Source of the DNA: Proales similis
Lineage: Eukaryota > Rotifera > Eurotatoria > Ploima > Proalidae
Direction of reading: 5' to 3'
Length of the DNA stretch: 64,000 bases
NCBI GenBank assembly: GCA_019059635.1
Contig: JAGVRJ010000014.1
Coordinates: forward strand, 930,001 to 994,000
Each line of letters starts with the position of its first letter. Positions within the stretch are counted from its first letter, which is position 1. Positions 31,267-41,505 of the stretch are shown here, in pieces. The notes under the pieces are model-generated. The model was given only the letters and a program-made list of their open reading frames with translations, was not told the origin of the DNA and made no database searches. Both the position numbers and the translations under genes were made by a program.

Positions 31267-32853
31267 ATGCGTCGAAATCATAAAAGACTTGCCTTCCTCT
31301 CACTGACCTTTGTGTTTATTTCAATATTTGTGTATGCGAAATATCTGCTTCTGCCAATGCCTGCGCCCGGGTTGCCAGAATCACTTTGGCCAAATGAGAT
31401 GGCCGACCTAAAAGACTATAACAAGCCATCAGTTTGGGACGAGCCTGCTTCAAATGAGGATTGGTGCATGCTCGATGGGGTTTACATCCGCACCAAGTCA
31501 ATTCTCAATATGCAATACAACTTAATCATTTTTGGGCCTTATTGGCCAAAGGCACCGAATATTAAATTTTCAAGGCGTAAGTTTTATGTTGAATTTGATT
31601 ACAGATTGTTTGAACGGGATCAGTCCGGCAACAAGCGTCTCCTCTTTCAGGAGCTTTCTTTTCAGCCCTATAACTTTATTGAGAGAACCTATGGCCTCGA
31701 GTTGCCGTCAAACCTGAGCCTTAGTAAAGACATGGACCTTTCGTTGGAGATTTCGAGCATCAATTCTTCTCAGAGATGTCACATTGATATCGAGCCGTGG
31801 TCCAATAGCGTTCCTTATGAGCAAAAGAGGGACGCCTTTGCTTGTTGTCTCAAGTTTACAAATTACGATGCGCCCGGGGCGATTGAGCAGCTGGACACAT
31901 TGCTCGGCTTAATGCGGCGTTTGGGCTTCAAGAAGATATTCACCTTCGACTTTGACTACGAGGACAAGACGGTTAGGCAAAGATTGGACCAAGTGTTTGA
32001 CAAATACGCCGACTTGCTACAACTCAGCAAGATAAACTTCCTTCCCAATCCAGAGCAGACAGTCGACTCGCCGCTCTATCTGCGTGCATTTCCAAAATAC
32101 ATCGACTTGCGGTATCAGACCGAAAATAAGTTGATTGACTCTTTTACTGGCATTATAGCTGATGGGGTGTTCATGAATGAATGTTACATTCGTCTGGCCG
32201 ACCACTTCAAGTTCATCACTTTGCAAGACTTTGACGAACTGATTCTGCCTAGGAGCCAATCGTTCAGCTCGACTGAATGTCCCGGCAAGCAGAGATTTAT
32301 GCTTGAAGGTGTCCGGCAAAGCGAGCTCGCTTTCAAAGGCCTAGACAATATTGATAAAGCTTACTTTTATCAGCATACAGTCTACATTCCCAACGAGCAT
32401 ATATTCGATCTCTGCTCGGCCTTTGACCAATCTGACCAAAAGTACCCTTTTAAATACGAAATGGCATTTGGCCTTTACAGTGAAAAGCTAACGATTGAAA
32501 GCAATTCTGCAGAAGACGTTCAGAAAATGGAACGAATATGTCTGCTCTTCAGAAAAAATGAAAAGCTTCTTCGCAGTCTGGATGGGCCATTTGACAGACT
32601 GGTATTTTTCGAAGCATTTGAAACGCCGCCAATGAAGTCAATAACTAACTCGTCAACTTGTTCCTTCATATCATCCCATGGCTATAGAAATAGACATAAA
32701 TCAATTAAAGAAAAGCTACGTCGCTTCTCCGAAGGAAACTGGGCCCACTTTCGTTCCTCAATTAAATTCGACGCTTATAGTCTGGCCAGAAATCTTGCCC
32801 TCGATCTAAACTATTTCAACTGCATTCTGAATCAGCCCATTCAATTGGCTTAA
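31267..32853 (+). CDS. GT92-like glycosyltransferase, subfamily A, copy 6 (mosaic)
   Basis: Single-exon 528-aa type II membrane protein. Its stem is distinctive (AKYLLLPMPAPGLPESLWPN against SNYLPLPRAAFWLPDGFWPN in the others). The next block (NIKFSRRK) resembles the copy at 22489. The NKLIDSFTGIIADGVFMN region resembles the copy at 10149, and TLLGL matches that copy too. The PPMKSIT..RRFSEG block resembles 22489, and the last 25 residues match 25423 and 28345. The DxD segment is intact. It is the clearest recombinant of the array. Tail-to-tail with the complete B gene, 45 bp between stops. Confidence 0.78.
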   Translation: MRRNHKRLAFLSLTFVFISIFVYAKYLLLPMPAPGLPESLWPNEMADLKDYNKPSVWDEPASNEDWCMLDGVYIRTKSILNMQYNLIIFGPYWPKAPNIKFSRRKFYVEFDYRLFERDQSGNKRLLFQELSFQPYNFIERTYGLELPSNLSLSKDMDLSLEISSINSSQRCHIDIEPWSNSVPYEQKRDAFACCLKFTNYDAPGAIEQLDTLLGLMRRLGFKKIFTFDFDYEDKTVRQRLDQVFDKYADLLQLSKINFLPNPEQTVDSPLYLRAFPKYIDLRYQTENKLIDSFTGIIADGVFMNECYIRLADHFKFITLQDFDELILPRSQSFSSTECPGKQRFMLEGVRQSELAFKGLDNIDKAYFYQHTVYIPNEHIFDLCSAFDQSDQKYPFKYEMAFGLYSEKLTIESNSAEDVQKMERICLLFRKNEKLLRSLDGPFDRLVFFEAFETPPMKSITNSSTCSFISSHGYRNRHKSIKEKLRRFSEGNWAHFRSSIKFDAYSLARNLALDLNYFNCILNQPIQLA

Positions 32854-32898
32854 AGAGGCTACCCAAAGAGTCCGAAGCCCAAGAAAATTCCAATTTAT

Positions 32899-34464
32899 TT
32901 AAGGAATCAACAAAGTATATCCTAGAACACAGCTAAAATAGTTAAGGTCAACATGCAATAATCGAGCTAGCAGTTTTAAATATTCTTTTTGAGAAGTTCG
33001 AAAATGCGCCCAGTTTCCGTAAGGCAGTTCTAGGCTTTTGAAACTGGAGGCGGCCGGATAGGGGTTAGCGTAGTGAGTCTTAATAAACGCGGTCACCGAA
33101 GTGTTCACAATGCTTTTTGGTTTTTGCTCTTGGGGAAGAAAGAAGACGAGTCGTTCGAAGTTCATGGTCGACTTTGCCAGGAGTTGTGCGTTCCGCTCGA
33201 ACAAAGAACATATCCACTCAATCTTATCTGAGTCTTCTTTCGATCTACTTCGGATAATTACTTGTTCATAGAAGTTTCCATAAGTGAACTGAAATTCCCA
33301 AGGGTACCTGAACGAAGACTGCTCGAACAGTTTGCACATTTCGAATATAGTCTGATTGGGTATATAGTCTGTGCGCGTATACGAATAAATGCCCAATTTT
33401 AGATTTTCAGGATATGTTTCTTTCAGCACCTGGTCGTTGTGCTCAAGTCCCTCGATGATGAACGACTTGTCTGCAGAACATTCGGTCGACTCGAACGGTC
33501 TGCTGCGGGGTAGAACAAATTCGTCGTGGTCCAACACAGTGATATACTTGAAACGCTCTTGGAGAGAGGCATAACATTCTGAGATGGGAAATCCGTTACT
33601 CATTATACCGTACATTATATTCCAGTTTGATTCATTCGAAACGCGCCCGTCAACGAATTTTGAAAAAGCAGAAATATAGTACCGCTGGTCTAAGCCGCGC
33701 TCTAATCTTGGCAAAAAATACATCTTTTTGAGCTCGAGCAGGTCCGCGTGCTTCTCAAACACCCTGTCCAGCTGCCTCCGCACCGTCTCGTCCTCGTAGT
33801 CAAAGTCATAGGTGAATATCTTCTCGTAGCCGAGACGCCGCATCAGGTTCAGGTACTTGTCGAGCTGGTCAATAGAGCCCGGTGCGTCGAAGTTGGTGAA
33901 CTTGAGACAAGAGGCCAACAGACCGGGCTTCTGATCGAATGGCACCGTGTTGAATATGGTCTGCACACGAATCTCGCATCGATCGGACGATCGCGTACTG
34001 GAAACCTCAATGAAGAGCTGTGTGTCCTGACCGAAGCTGACATTCGCAGGGAAAACAAGGTGGTAATTGCGTTGAAAAAAGTGAAGAGGTTTAAAGTTAA
34101 TAAACTCGAATAGAAGGCGTCTGTCTCTTCTTCCGGATATCTCATATAGTTTGAAATTGAAAGCTTTATAAAGTTGCGGTCTTTTAAATTTTCTCTCAAA
34201 TCTTAGTTGAGGGTAGATTCCTAGCGTAACGTTTCGCACATGGGCGTTGAGTACTGCTACTCTGCGAAAGAACACTTGATCGCACATGCACCAGTCTATG
34301 TTCTGTGTATTGTATTCGTCCGCTTTACTTGCTGGACTCGAAATTTCTGTTTTTCCGATCGAACCACTACGCTTATTTCTCAATAGATGCTCTTCGAGAT
34401 AAAAGACGAGAACGGTGAAAATCAAAAGTCCAGTGAGAACGCTTCGATATCGCATTATTCTCAT
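32899..34464 (-). CDS. GT92-like glycosyltransferase, subfamily B, complete copy 1
   Basis: Single-exon 521-aa type II membrane protein: MRIMRYR, hydrophobic anchor (SVLTGLLIFTVLVFYL), stem, lumenal domain. Conserved landmarks are NIDWCMCDQVFFRR, the SSDRCEIRVQTIFNTVPFDQ region, CLKFTNFDAPGSIDQLD, RRLGYEKIFTYDFDYEDETV, then ITVLDHDEFVLPR with a candidate DxD motif, and GNWAHFRTS. The stop overlaps AATAAA. Its 3' third is the source type of the truncated fragments in the upstream array units, so the right end of the repeat unit probably lies inside this gene near 33458. Substrate unknown. Confidence 0.78.
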   Translation of the reverse strand: MRIMRYRSVLTGLLIFTVLVFYLEEHLLRNKRSGSIGKTEISSPASKADEYNTQNIDWCMCDQVFFRRVAVLNAHVRNVTLGIYPQLRFERKFKRPQLYKAFNFKLYEISGRRDRRLLFEFINFKPLHFFQRNYHLVFPANVSFGQDTQLFIEVSSTRSSDRCEIRVQTIFNTVPFDQKPGLLASCLKFTNFDAPGSIDQLDKYLNLMRRLGYEKIFTYDFDYEDETVRRQLDRVFEKHADLLELKKMYFLPRLERGLDQRYYISAFSKFVDGRVSNESNWNIMYGIMSNGFPISECYASLQERFKYITVLDHDEFVLPRSRPFESTECSADKSFIIEGLEHNDQVLKETYPENLKLGIYSYTRTDYIPNQTIFEMCKLFEQSSFRYPWEFQFTYGNFYEQVIIRSRSKEDSDKIEWICSLFERNAQLLAKSTMNFERLVFFLPQEQKPKSIVNTSVTAFIKTHYANPYPAASSFKSLELPYGNWAHFRTSQKEYLKLLARLLHVDLNYFSCVLGYTLLIP

Positions 34465-34907
34465 CGCAGCGTTTTTTCTTTTAGCAGTTGTCGCAAAAGA
34501 GCAGGTTTAGTGCCAATGAATTTGGTTCAAACTGATCCGCATGACCGAAATCGTTTGTTTCAAAACCTAATTGAGAACCAAAACCTATGTGCACTTTGGA
34601 GTTGGTTCAGTGACCATCGCCAGAAATTATGCACCATCAAATTTTTGGCACGCTTTGCAAGACTGCATTTTTACTCAAGATTCTACCTATATATTCAGAA
34701 AATTCTTATTTCAAATTTCCATTCGCCATTCTCTTCATTTGGTTTGTTTTACTTTAGACTTGCTGAATTTCTACTCGACTGATCGTTAATAAGGTACCAT
34801 CTTGTATTTTCTAGGTCGCCTATTTTGCCTTTGTAGTCAACTAGGCGTGGAGACTCTTTTAAGGGAACGCTCCATCAATAAATCTTTCTTGGAGCTTCAG
34901 TCTTCTC

Positions 34908-34990
34908 CTTGATTTCGGGCCTCTTTGGGTAGCCTGTTTAAGTGACTAGAATAGGCTGGCTCAGAATTCAGTTGACGACCAGACTTTGCG
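34908..34990 (-). pseudogene. Inverted relic of a GT92-A 3' end
   Basis: The plus-strand sequence ctctttgggtagcctgttta, followed by ggctggctcagaattcagtt, matches the reverse complement of the A-gene tail (..AACTGCATTCTGAATCAGCC) and of the short 3' UTR after it (gaggatacccaaagag). About 80 bp survive with no open frame. The rest of the 1,040-bp gap 34465-35504 has no gene apart from the B relic at 35160. Confidence 0.6.
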
Positions 34991-35159
34991 TCAAACCACA
35001 AGAAACGTGTATTGTAGAGAGTAAGAGAGTAAAGGCGTCAAAATAGAATCATTCATCTGTATTTTGTACGACATTTGGTAAATGGTTCATCATCAGGAGC
35101 TAAAGTTGTTTAACGTCATTTACTTGCTTGCCTTGGTGGGCCTTTATTGCAGATCGAAT

Positions 35160-35248
35160 TATCTCGCTTATTTCGCAGTAGATTCTCCGAGATAATAGAC
35201 CACAAACGTGAAAATCAATAGCCTGATGAGGACACTTCGATCTCGCTG
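35160..35248 (-). pseudogene. Relic of a GT92-B N-terminus
   Basis: Translating the minus strand gives RDRSVLIRLLIFTFVVYYL, closely matching the anchor of the complete B gene (RYRSVLTGLLIFTVLVFYL), followed by a stop codon after GESTAK. The start ATG is not preserved. It marks a lost B copy between the two complete ones. Confidence 0.7.
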
Positions 35249-35504
35249 TGGTCTTTTTATTCTGCATTCTGTTTCTTTATTGACGCTCGACATTATTCTT
35301 ACCAATTTTTTTTCTCTATTCAGCATCTCAATTCATGGCCACCACTTTAAGGTGTTGATTGATATTGTAAATTATGAGAACGAAATTTATTATGTTTTAA
35401 AAGCAAAATTTCAAAAATTAAGCAAATCGGTATACGTCAGGCAAATCAATCGCCACAAATGAGACGGAAAGGTCTTGTCTCATTTCTCAGGATTTATAAG
35501 ACCG

Positions 35505-37082
35505 TCACGAAAGGTTCAAATTGTTGTCAAGAATGCAGCTATAATAAGACAGATCGGCCTGCAAGTTCCGAGCAAGCAGCTCCTCGGATATCTTCAGTGA
35601 GTTTCGAAAATGCGCCCAGCAACCCAAAGAGAGCTCCAAGATGTTGCCATGCGGGCCATGCGCGTAGCTTCTCGGAAAATGAACATCTAAAAATGCGGTG
35701 GCCGAAGTGTTTACTATAGTTTTTGGTTTACCGCGGTAGGTTGGATAGAAAACGAGACTCTCAAAATTCAAGTTGGATCGCCTCAGCAAGTCCTGATTCC
35801 GATCAAACAAGGAACATATCCACTCAATCTTATCTGTGTCTTCTTTCGATTTGCTTTGTATGGTGATTGTCCTATTTAAGTTTCCAAAGCTGAACTCATG
35901 TTCCCAAGGATATCTGACCGAAGACTGCTCGAACCGATGGCACATTTCGAATATCAGCTTGTTAGGAATATGTTCGACAAGCCTGTACGAATAAATGCCC
36001 AATTTTAGATTTCCAGGATATGTTTCTTTCAACACCTGGTCGTTGTGCTCAAGTCCCTCGATGATGAACGACTTGTCTGCAGAGCATTCGGTCGACTCGT
36101 ATGGTCTGCTGCGGGGTAGAACAAATTCGTCGTGGTCTAGGAGAGAAATGAACTTGAAACGGTCTTGAATAGTAGAATAACACTCGTTCAAAAAGAACCC
36201 ATTAGCCGTGAGACGAAGCAAAGCTTTCGGACTTTTTTTCGTGTGAAACTTTGTATCTGAATAGGGCGAGAAAGCCTTCAAATATAAAGGCTCTCCCTCT
36301 TTTCTTTCTATTATTGGAATAAAGTAAATCTTCTTGATCTCGAGCAGGTCTGCGTGCTTCTCAAACACCCGGTCAAGCTCAATCCGCACCGTCTCGTCTT
36401 CGTAGTCAAAGTCATAGGTGAATATCTTCTCGTAGCCGAGACGCCGCATCAGGTTCAGGTACACGTCGAGCTGTTGAATGGCGCCCGGGGCGTCGAAGTT
36501 GGTGAACTTGAGACAAGAGGCCAACAGACCGGGCTTCTGATCGAACGGCACCGTGTTGAATATGGTCTGCACACGAATCTCGCATCGATCGGACGATCGC
36601 GTACTGGAAACCTCAATGAAGAGCTGTGTGTCCTGACCGAAGCTGACATTCGCAGGAATAACAAGGTGATTTCTAAGCCGAACTAAGCCCCGAGGGTTAA
36701 AATTAAGCAGCTCATAGAGAAGGCTAATTTTCTCTCTCCCGGTTCTCTCGAACAGTTTAAAATTAAACGTCAAGTTGAACTGCGGACTTTTAAGTTGAGA
36801 TTTTAATCTCAACTGGGAATATATTGCGATCGAAATATTCCGCGCTTGAGCGTTGAGAACTGCTATCTTGCGAAAATAAATCTCATCGCACATACACCAG
36901 TCGATGTTGTTTGGATTGTATATGCCACTGTCATTATAATTTATGCTGTTTGTTAACGACGAGCGCCCTTGGTTGCTTGTGAAGGGCTGGTTTATTTCAA
37001 GCCAATAGTCTGCAAGCAAAAGCACGGCCGCTGTGAGAAGGATTAGTCGGATAACGATCGAATGGTAATTTCTAAGCCCCAT
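35505..37082 (-). CDS. GT92-like glycosyltransferase, subfamily B, complete copy 2
   Basis: Single-exon protein of 525 aa from the ATG at 37082; the open frame extends slightly upstream without another ATG. N-terminus MGLRNYHS, anchor IVIRLILLTAAVLLLADYW, then stem and lumenal domain with NNIDWCMCDEIYFRK, CLKFTNFDAPGAIQQLD, FTYDFDYEDETV, the candidate DxD in ISLLDHDEFVLPR, and a C-terminal GCWAHFRNS. Long stretches are identical at DNA level to the B gene at 32899 and to the genes at 41506 and 49144 (for example the SSDRCEIRVQTIFNTVPFDQ region), while anchor and stem differ. Head-to-head with XRRA1. Confidence 0.78.
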   Translation of the reverse strand: MGLRNYHSIVIRLILLTAAVLLLADYWLEINQPFTSNQGRSSLTNSINYNDSGIYNPNNIDWCMCDEIYFRKIAVLNAQARNISIAIYSQLRLKSQLKSPQFNLTFNFKLFERTGREKISLLYELLNFNPRGLVRLRNHLVIPANVSFGQDTQLFIEVSSTRSSDRCEIRVQTIFNTVPFDQKPGLLASCLKFTNFDAPGAIQQLDVYLNLMRRLGYEKIFTYDFDYEDETVRIELDRVFEKHADLLEIKKIYFIPIIERKEGEPLYLKAFSPYSDTKFHTKKSPKALLRLTANGFFLNECYSTIQDRFKFISLLDHDEFVLPRSRPYESTECSADKSFIIEGLEHNDQVLKETYPGNLKLGIYSYRLVEHIPNKLIFEMCHRFEQSSVRYPWEHEFSFGNLNRTITIQSKSKEDTDKIEWICSLFDRNQDLLRRSNLNFESLVFYPTYRGKPKTIVNTSATAFLDVHFPRSYAHGPHGNILELSLGCWAHFRNSLKISEELLARNLQADLSYYSCILDNNLNLS

Positions 37083-37893
37083 CGCAGCAATAATCGCTTT
37101 TGCCACCCTACCTTAATGATCTGCTTCACCGCGACTGAGTTTGAGCGAAATGCGATCTGCTCGACCGATTTCGATTTTTCCCTTTTTTTCCCCTTCAGTC
37201 GACTACCAATTGATCTGGTCGAGTGACTTTTGTTAAAAGCCTTTTCTCTACATATCTTGCAGACATCTTTGATCGCTTCGCTTCTTTTAATTTTGTTCTA
37301 TTTACTGTGTCTCTACGCATCATTGATTTTTTTTTTCATTTCAGTCGTGATACGTACAGCTTGTTGGGCTCGATCTTTCATCCGGAGGGTAAAAATGCGG
37401 AATTGAGATTAAAAAATAAAAGCATTCTTACACACACACTTGACTCGACCTGATTCGCATTTAGACGACTCTTGAAAATGTTCAGCTCTTCTCTTGCCCT
37501 GTTTGCCTTCAAAATGAACAGATATTGCCGAGTTCTCTTCGAAAACACTACTAAATTAAGGTACATGCCCTAGGAAACGTCGGAAGGTGGGGTCGGAGAA
37601 AGGCAGGCGTTTATGAAATGGAAATGCAACGAAGGAGCGCGGCTGGAGCAGTGAGCGAGACAAATTTGATTCTCTTTCGTCTCGTTCTAAGAACTGCTCA
37701 CCAATAGTTGTGTGCTTGCGTATTTATGAACAAGTCTACTTTGAGATTGCAACTCCATAGCAACCTGAAAAGCAAGCTCCAGAAAAATTAGCATCAAGCG
37801 AGAGGTCGCAAAAGTAACGATTAATATAAGTTGTCGCAATACACCCAAGCGTGTTGCATTCTGAACATACGAGCAAGAGAGAAGCAAGCACTG
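37083..37893. promoter_or_regulatory. Divergent region GT92-B copy 2 / XRRA1
   Basis: The 811 bp between divergent ATGs include T-rich tracts near 37180 and 37325. The short frames on both strands resemble nothing known. It probably contains both promoters. Confidence 0.4.
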
Positions 37894-40800
37894 ATGGAAA
37901 CTCTGAACAGCGGCTCTGACTTGTACAAGCTGCAAGAGAGCGGTGTCCAGTTCGTAGCCAAGGGTTTCCCAATTAGGCCACTGGCAAGCAGCGCGCGTGA
38001 CCGTAAGCTCGCCACCATTCTGTTGCATATTTGCCTCCGTTTGTTGATCATTTATATAAACGTATCGAAAAAACGCCCACGCAGATGACCAAGCGTGGAT
38101 CAAAGCGTTCAAGGCAGAGAATCGGCGCCAGTTTGAGGCCGTACTTACCAATCAAAAGCTCACTGAGCTCGAAAAGCATCAACTAGATTCAAAAAACAGC
38201 AAACTTCCTGATCGAAAAATTCTGCATCAGAACGGCGCTGCTCAGCCCAACGTTCTTAACGGCTTCTATCTGGTTAGTTTGTTTTTGAGATCTAGTCGAT
38301 AATTAAAATAATCGCTCAAGCAACCCGTCATAGCTGCAGCTGTGCTGTGTAGACGATCCGTCGAATTTGTCCAAAGTAGACATTTCAGCTCGTCAGTTGT
38401 CTGCCGTGAACGAGGACGATTTGCTCATGTTCGATAACCTAGCCGAACTGAATGCAGACGAAAACTTGCTTAGCTTCGGTAAGCGCTTCATTTCTCGCCT
38501 TCTGGTACCTGATAGAGCTCATGGGCCCGAAATTTGCTAGACGCGTTCAAGAACCTTGTCGCCCTGCGGCTTTTACGACTCGCATTCAACAAAATAAAAG
38601 CCATCCGCGTTTGCCACGAAGAGTTTAAAAATCTAGAGGTAACTGCTTTCAATAGTAATAGCTTCTAAACGACTTTCAACACACACACACACACGATCAA
38701 GACGCTCGACCTGTCGTTCAACAGCCTGAGTCCAATCGACGTCGCGCACTTGGGCATTCTGCCCAATTTAAAGACACTCAAACTGACCGGAAACAATCTG
38801 CAGTTCTTGCCCGACACATTTTCAAAGGCCTATGTATATACGAAAGAGTGAGTTGGTCCATCCACGATCGCAGCTGCTTTTAAACGCATTCAATCGATGC
38901 GACATGTAGAAAGCAGAAGATTGTGTCGGAAAAGTTCGCAAAGCTTGAAGAGCTCTACTTGGACCACAACCGATTGAAAGAGCTCGACTTGTTCGATGCA
39001 CTCTGTCTCCTCAAAAGGTATGATGCTCGTCTGCGTCTGTTTTTGGTCTTTGTGTGTGTGAATGTGTTGGAGAGTGGAGGAATGAGTGCCTTTATTTGGA
39101 TGCAAATTTGTGATTTGTTTGAATTTAGGCTCAAGAGACTTCACCTGCAGCACAACAACATAAGCTCTGTGCCCAATCTGCGAGTGCAGCGAAGATATCA
39201 CGTCGTACAAGAGTTCAATAAATCGTATCAGCGACGAGTAACCAGACGTAATGAATCGCTTTTGCTACTTGTCGATAAGTCTGTCTGATTGTCGCTGGTC
39301 ACAGAGCCGTCCAAAGAGTCTAAGCTGCCAGCGCGACACTCAGTTCGCGAGAAGCCAAACGAGACAATGATGCGGGCGTTAGAGAGGCCCAACAGTGAAT
39401 TGAACATAAGAAATTCGAATCGTATGCGCAATTCGTTTATTCTCGAAGAGGAGGAAGTCGAAGAAGAGACGACGGAAAGAGACGAGCATGCAGAGGATGA
39501 GAGGCCAGAAGGCAAAAAAGGAAATTTGACGAGTCAGGCGGCTCGAGATAGACGCGAGTTTGATGAGATTCGCGAAGAAGACGACCAGGACGAGGACCAG
39601 GAGTGCAGTGCGTCAATTGATGAGGATCGGGAGGGCATTCGATCGACTCGGCCATTGTGCGATTTGCCTTTTCCGGAGCTCGCCTTCATCAACTTGGCCG
39701 ACAACGAGGTAATACGATTATCTGACCTGCTCTCATTGCCTCAACTTAATGCTGCGACGAACCGAATCAGATCCAAGAGGAGGACGACCTTATTGCGCTC
39801 GCCTCGTGGCCCATGCTCAACGAGATCATTCTCTACGGCAATCCGATAGTCTACAACAATGTCGGCTTTCCTCCTCTGGTCAAGCAGTTCTTGATTGACA
39901 GACTCAGCATCAACATCCACAAGTGAGTGACAATTCGCTTCAGTTGAGTCTGAAAACTCAATCTACGTGCGACAGAATACGGCCTCTCAGACCTCTCAAA
40001 GTGCCGATTGTGATTCCGAATCGCGAACACCGCACAGTAAGCGTCTCTTGCTTTCTTCGGTCCCTCAAGGATAGATTGACTCTTGTCAATTCGACTCAGG
40101 TCGAATCAAGTGTGCCAAGGATTCCTCGGATGCCACTCGAACTGCGCATGCAGTTGTCCAGCGAGGCCATCACTAGCAGCGAGGCGATTCAAGCCAAGCA
40201 GGCAGATAGAAATCTTTCCAGCGCAGAAGATGTGCGCAACGGAGAAGAAACGTCGCCCAACTACTCAGGCAGCAGCCTGACTCCGCCCCGCCTCAAACCG
40301 AGACAAGTGCTCACCAAGAGCTCTAAAGCGCAAGAGGATCACCCAAGCCAGTGTAAGCCAGCTCATTTTCAACCCCAGTCCAATAGTGCTTATAAAAGCA
40401 AATCCAAAAGTCATCAAGACGACAGACAGCTTTGAGAGCAAGCAGCCAAATTCATTCTTTATGACACAGGTGAGTTGTATTCGCATTATAACGAACCATT
40501 CTGAGCGGAACCAATCGACTTTATGCATTGCTGACTGAAGGGCGAAGAGCTGAATCACGAGCGCAATGTGCCATTCAAAGAAGAGCGCGGCCGAATCAAA
40601 TCGAACAGAAGAAATGAGGCGACCAAGAGAGACGAGCATTCCATTCTGTACGATATCGAAAACGAAGAGCAGATTAGCGTGCCCAAAGATCTGACAGGAA
40701 GTGTCAACGCCCTGCGACACATGCTAGGACACTCGATGGTGTTTGGAGATGTCACTCCCAAGGCGACCACGTGGAGCCGACCAAGGGGCCGCCCGGCCAA

Positions 40801-41101
40801 GACGCTCGACGGCGAGTCGATAAGAATTGAACCCGGCGGTGGTGGTCGGCTTGCTCAGACTGCTCAAATACTCGATTCAGTTCGGCAGCAAAAAGCGTTC
40901 ACTCAATCGGATCTAAGCGAGAAGCTGAGAAACACCGCCAACAGGAGAGAATACGAGGCATCCAAGCTGCTATTTCAAAGAGCCCAGCTCGGCTATGACC
41001 AACTAAGAGCAAACTCACTCGAACAAATGAGCCGACTCGAACGCATAGCCGAGTCTAATCCGCTGTCGGATTTGGCAACGCAGCAGGATCGGACATTGTG
41101 A
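37894..41101 (+). CDS. XRRA1: XRRA1-like leucine-rich repeat protein
   Basis: Orthologue of the X-ray radiation resistance-associated 1 family; its molecular role is poorly known. About 13 exons join in phase to roughly 798 aa (human 792): 37894-38002, 38085-38272, 38340-38478, 38541-38638, 38702-38847, 38910-39017, 39129-~39247, ~39305-39708, 39771-39922, 39976-40036, 40100-40352, ~40411-40469 and 40541-41101. Diagnostic matches are CCVDDPSNLSKVDIS, LDLSFNSLSPIDVAHLGILP, LKTLKLTGNNLQFLPD, LEELYLDHNRL, PFPELAFINLADNE and the later SVPKDLTGSVNALRHMLGH. Leucine-rich repeats occupy about residues 110-290 and recur near 420-480; an acidic stretch separates them. The junctions near 39247/39305 and 40353-40411 are ambiguous. 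AATAAA at 41243-41248. Confidence 0.88.
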
Positions 41102-41505
41102 CGCCGGGCTCAAGCGCCAACGTCTCTTTCTCATTCGTTTCCATATTTGTTTCGATTTTTCTTTTATAAAATCATTTTCACATTCGAACGACAAGTGACT
41201 CTCAAGTCGCAACGAGAGAAATGGTCTACGCCAAATTGACATAATAAATTTGAAAAAGCTCAATTGAGAGGCAGCGCAAAATGGCGCTTGTGTGAGTTTC
41301 GCAAAGCGTCAGTCAAGCGAATCAGTGAATGAGGAATAAACGAAAATAGATGGAGCAGATCGGCATGCGAATCGATGCTCCCGAACTCAGCCGGCCTCAT
41401 TGGCGCGCGCCATCCAGCCCACTGAATTCAAGCTCTTGTCGAGTGTGTTTGCCGTGTGTTGGCTCTGAAATTGCTTAAGAAGCCTTGCAAGGAAGAATTG
41501 CAGCA
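41102..41505. other. Intergenic XRRA1 to GT92-like gene
   Basis: Contains the XRRA1 poly(A) signal (41243-41248) and presumably the promoter of the next gene. No other feature recognised. Confidence 0.5.

Noticed and set aside
40353-40386. A 34-nt ultra-short intron in XRRA1
   Set aside because: Two other acceptors in the same phase give 46- or 58-nt introns, and 58 nt matches the usual size here, so an ultra-short intron is not needed.
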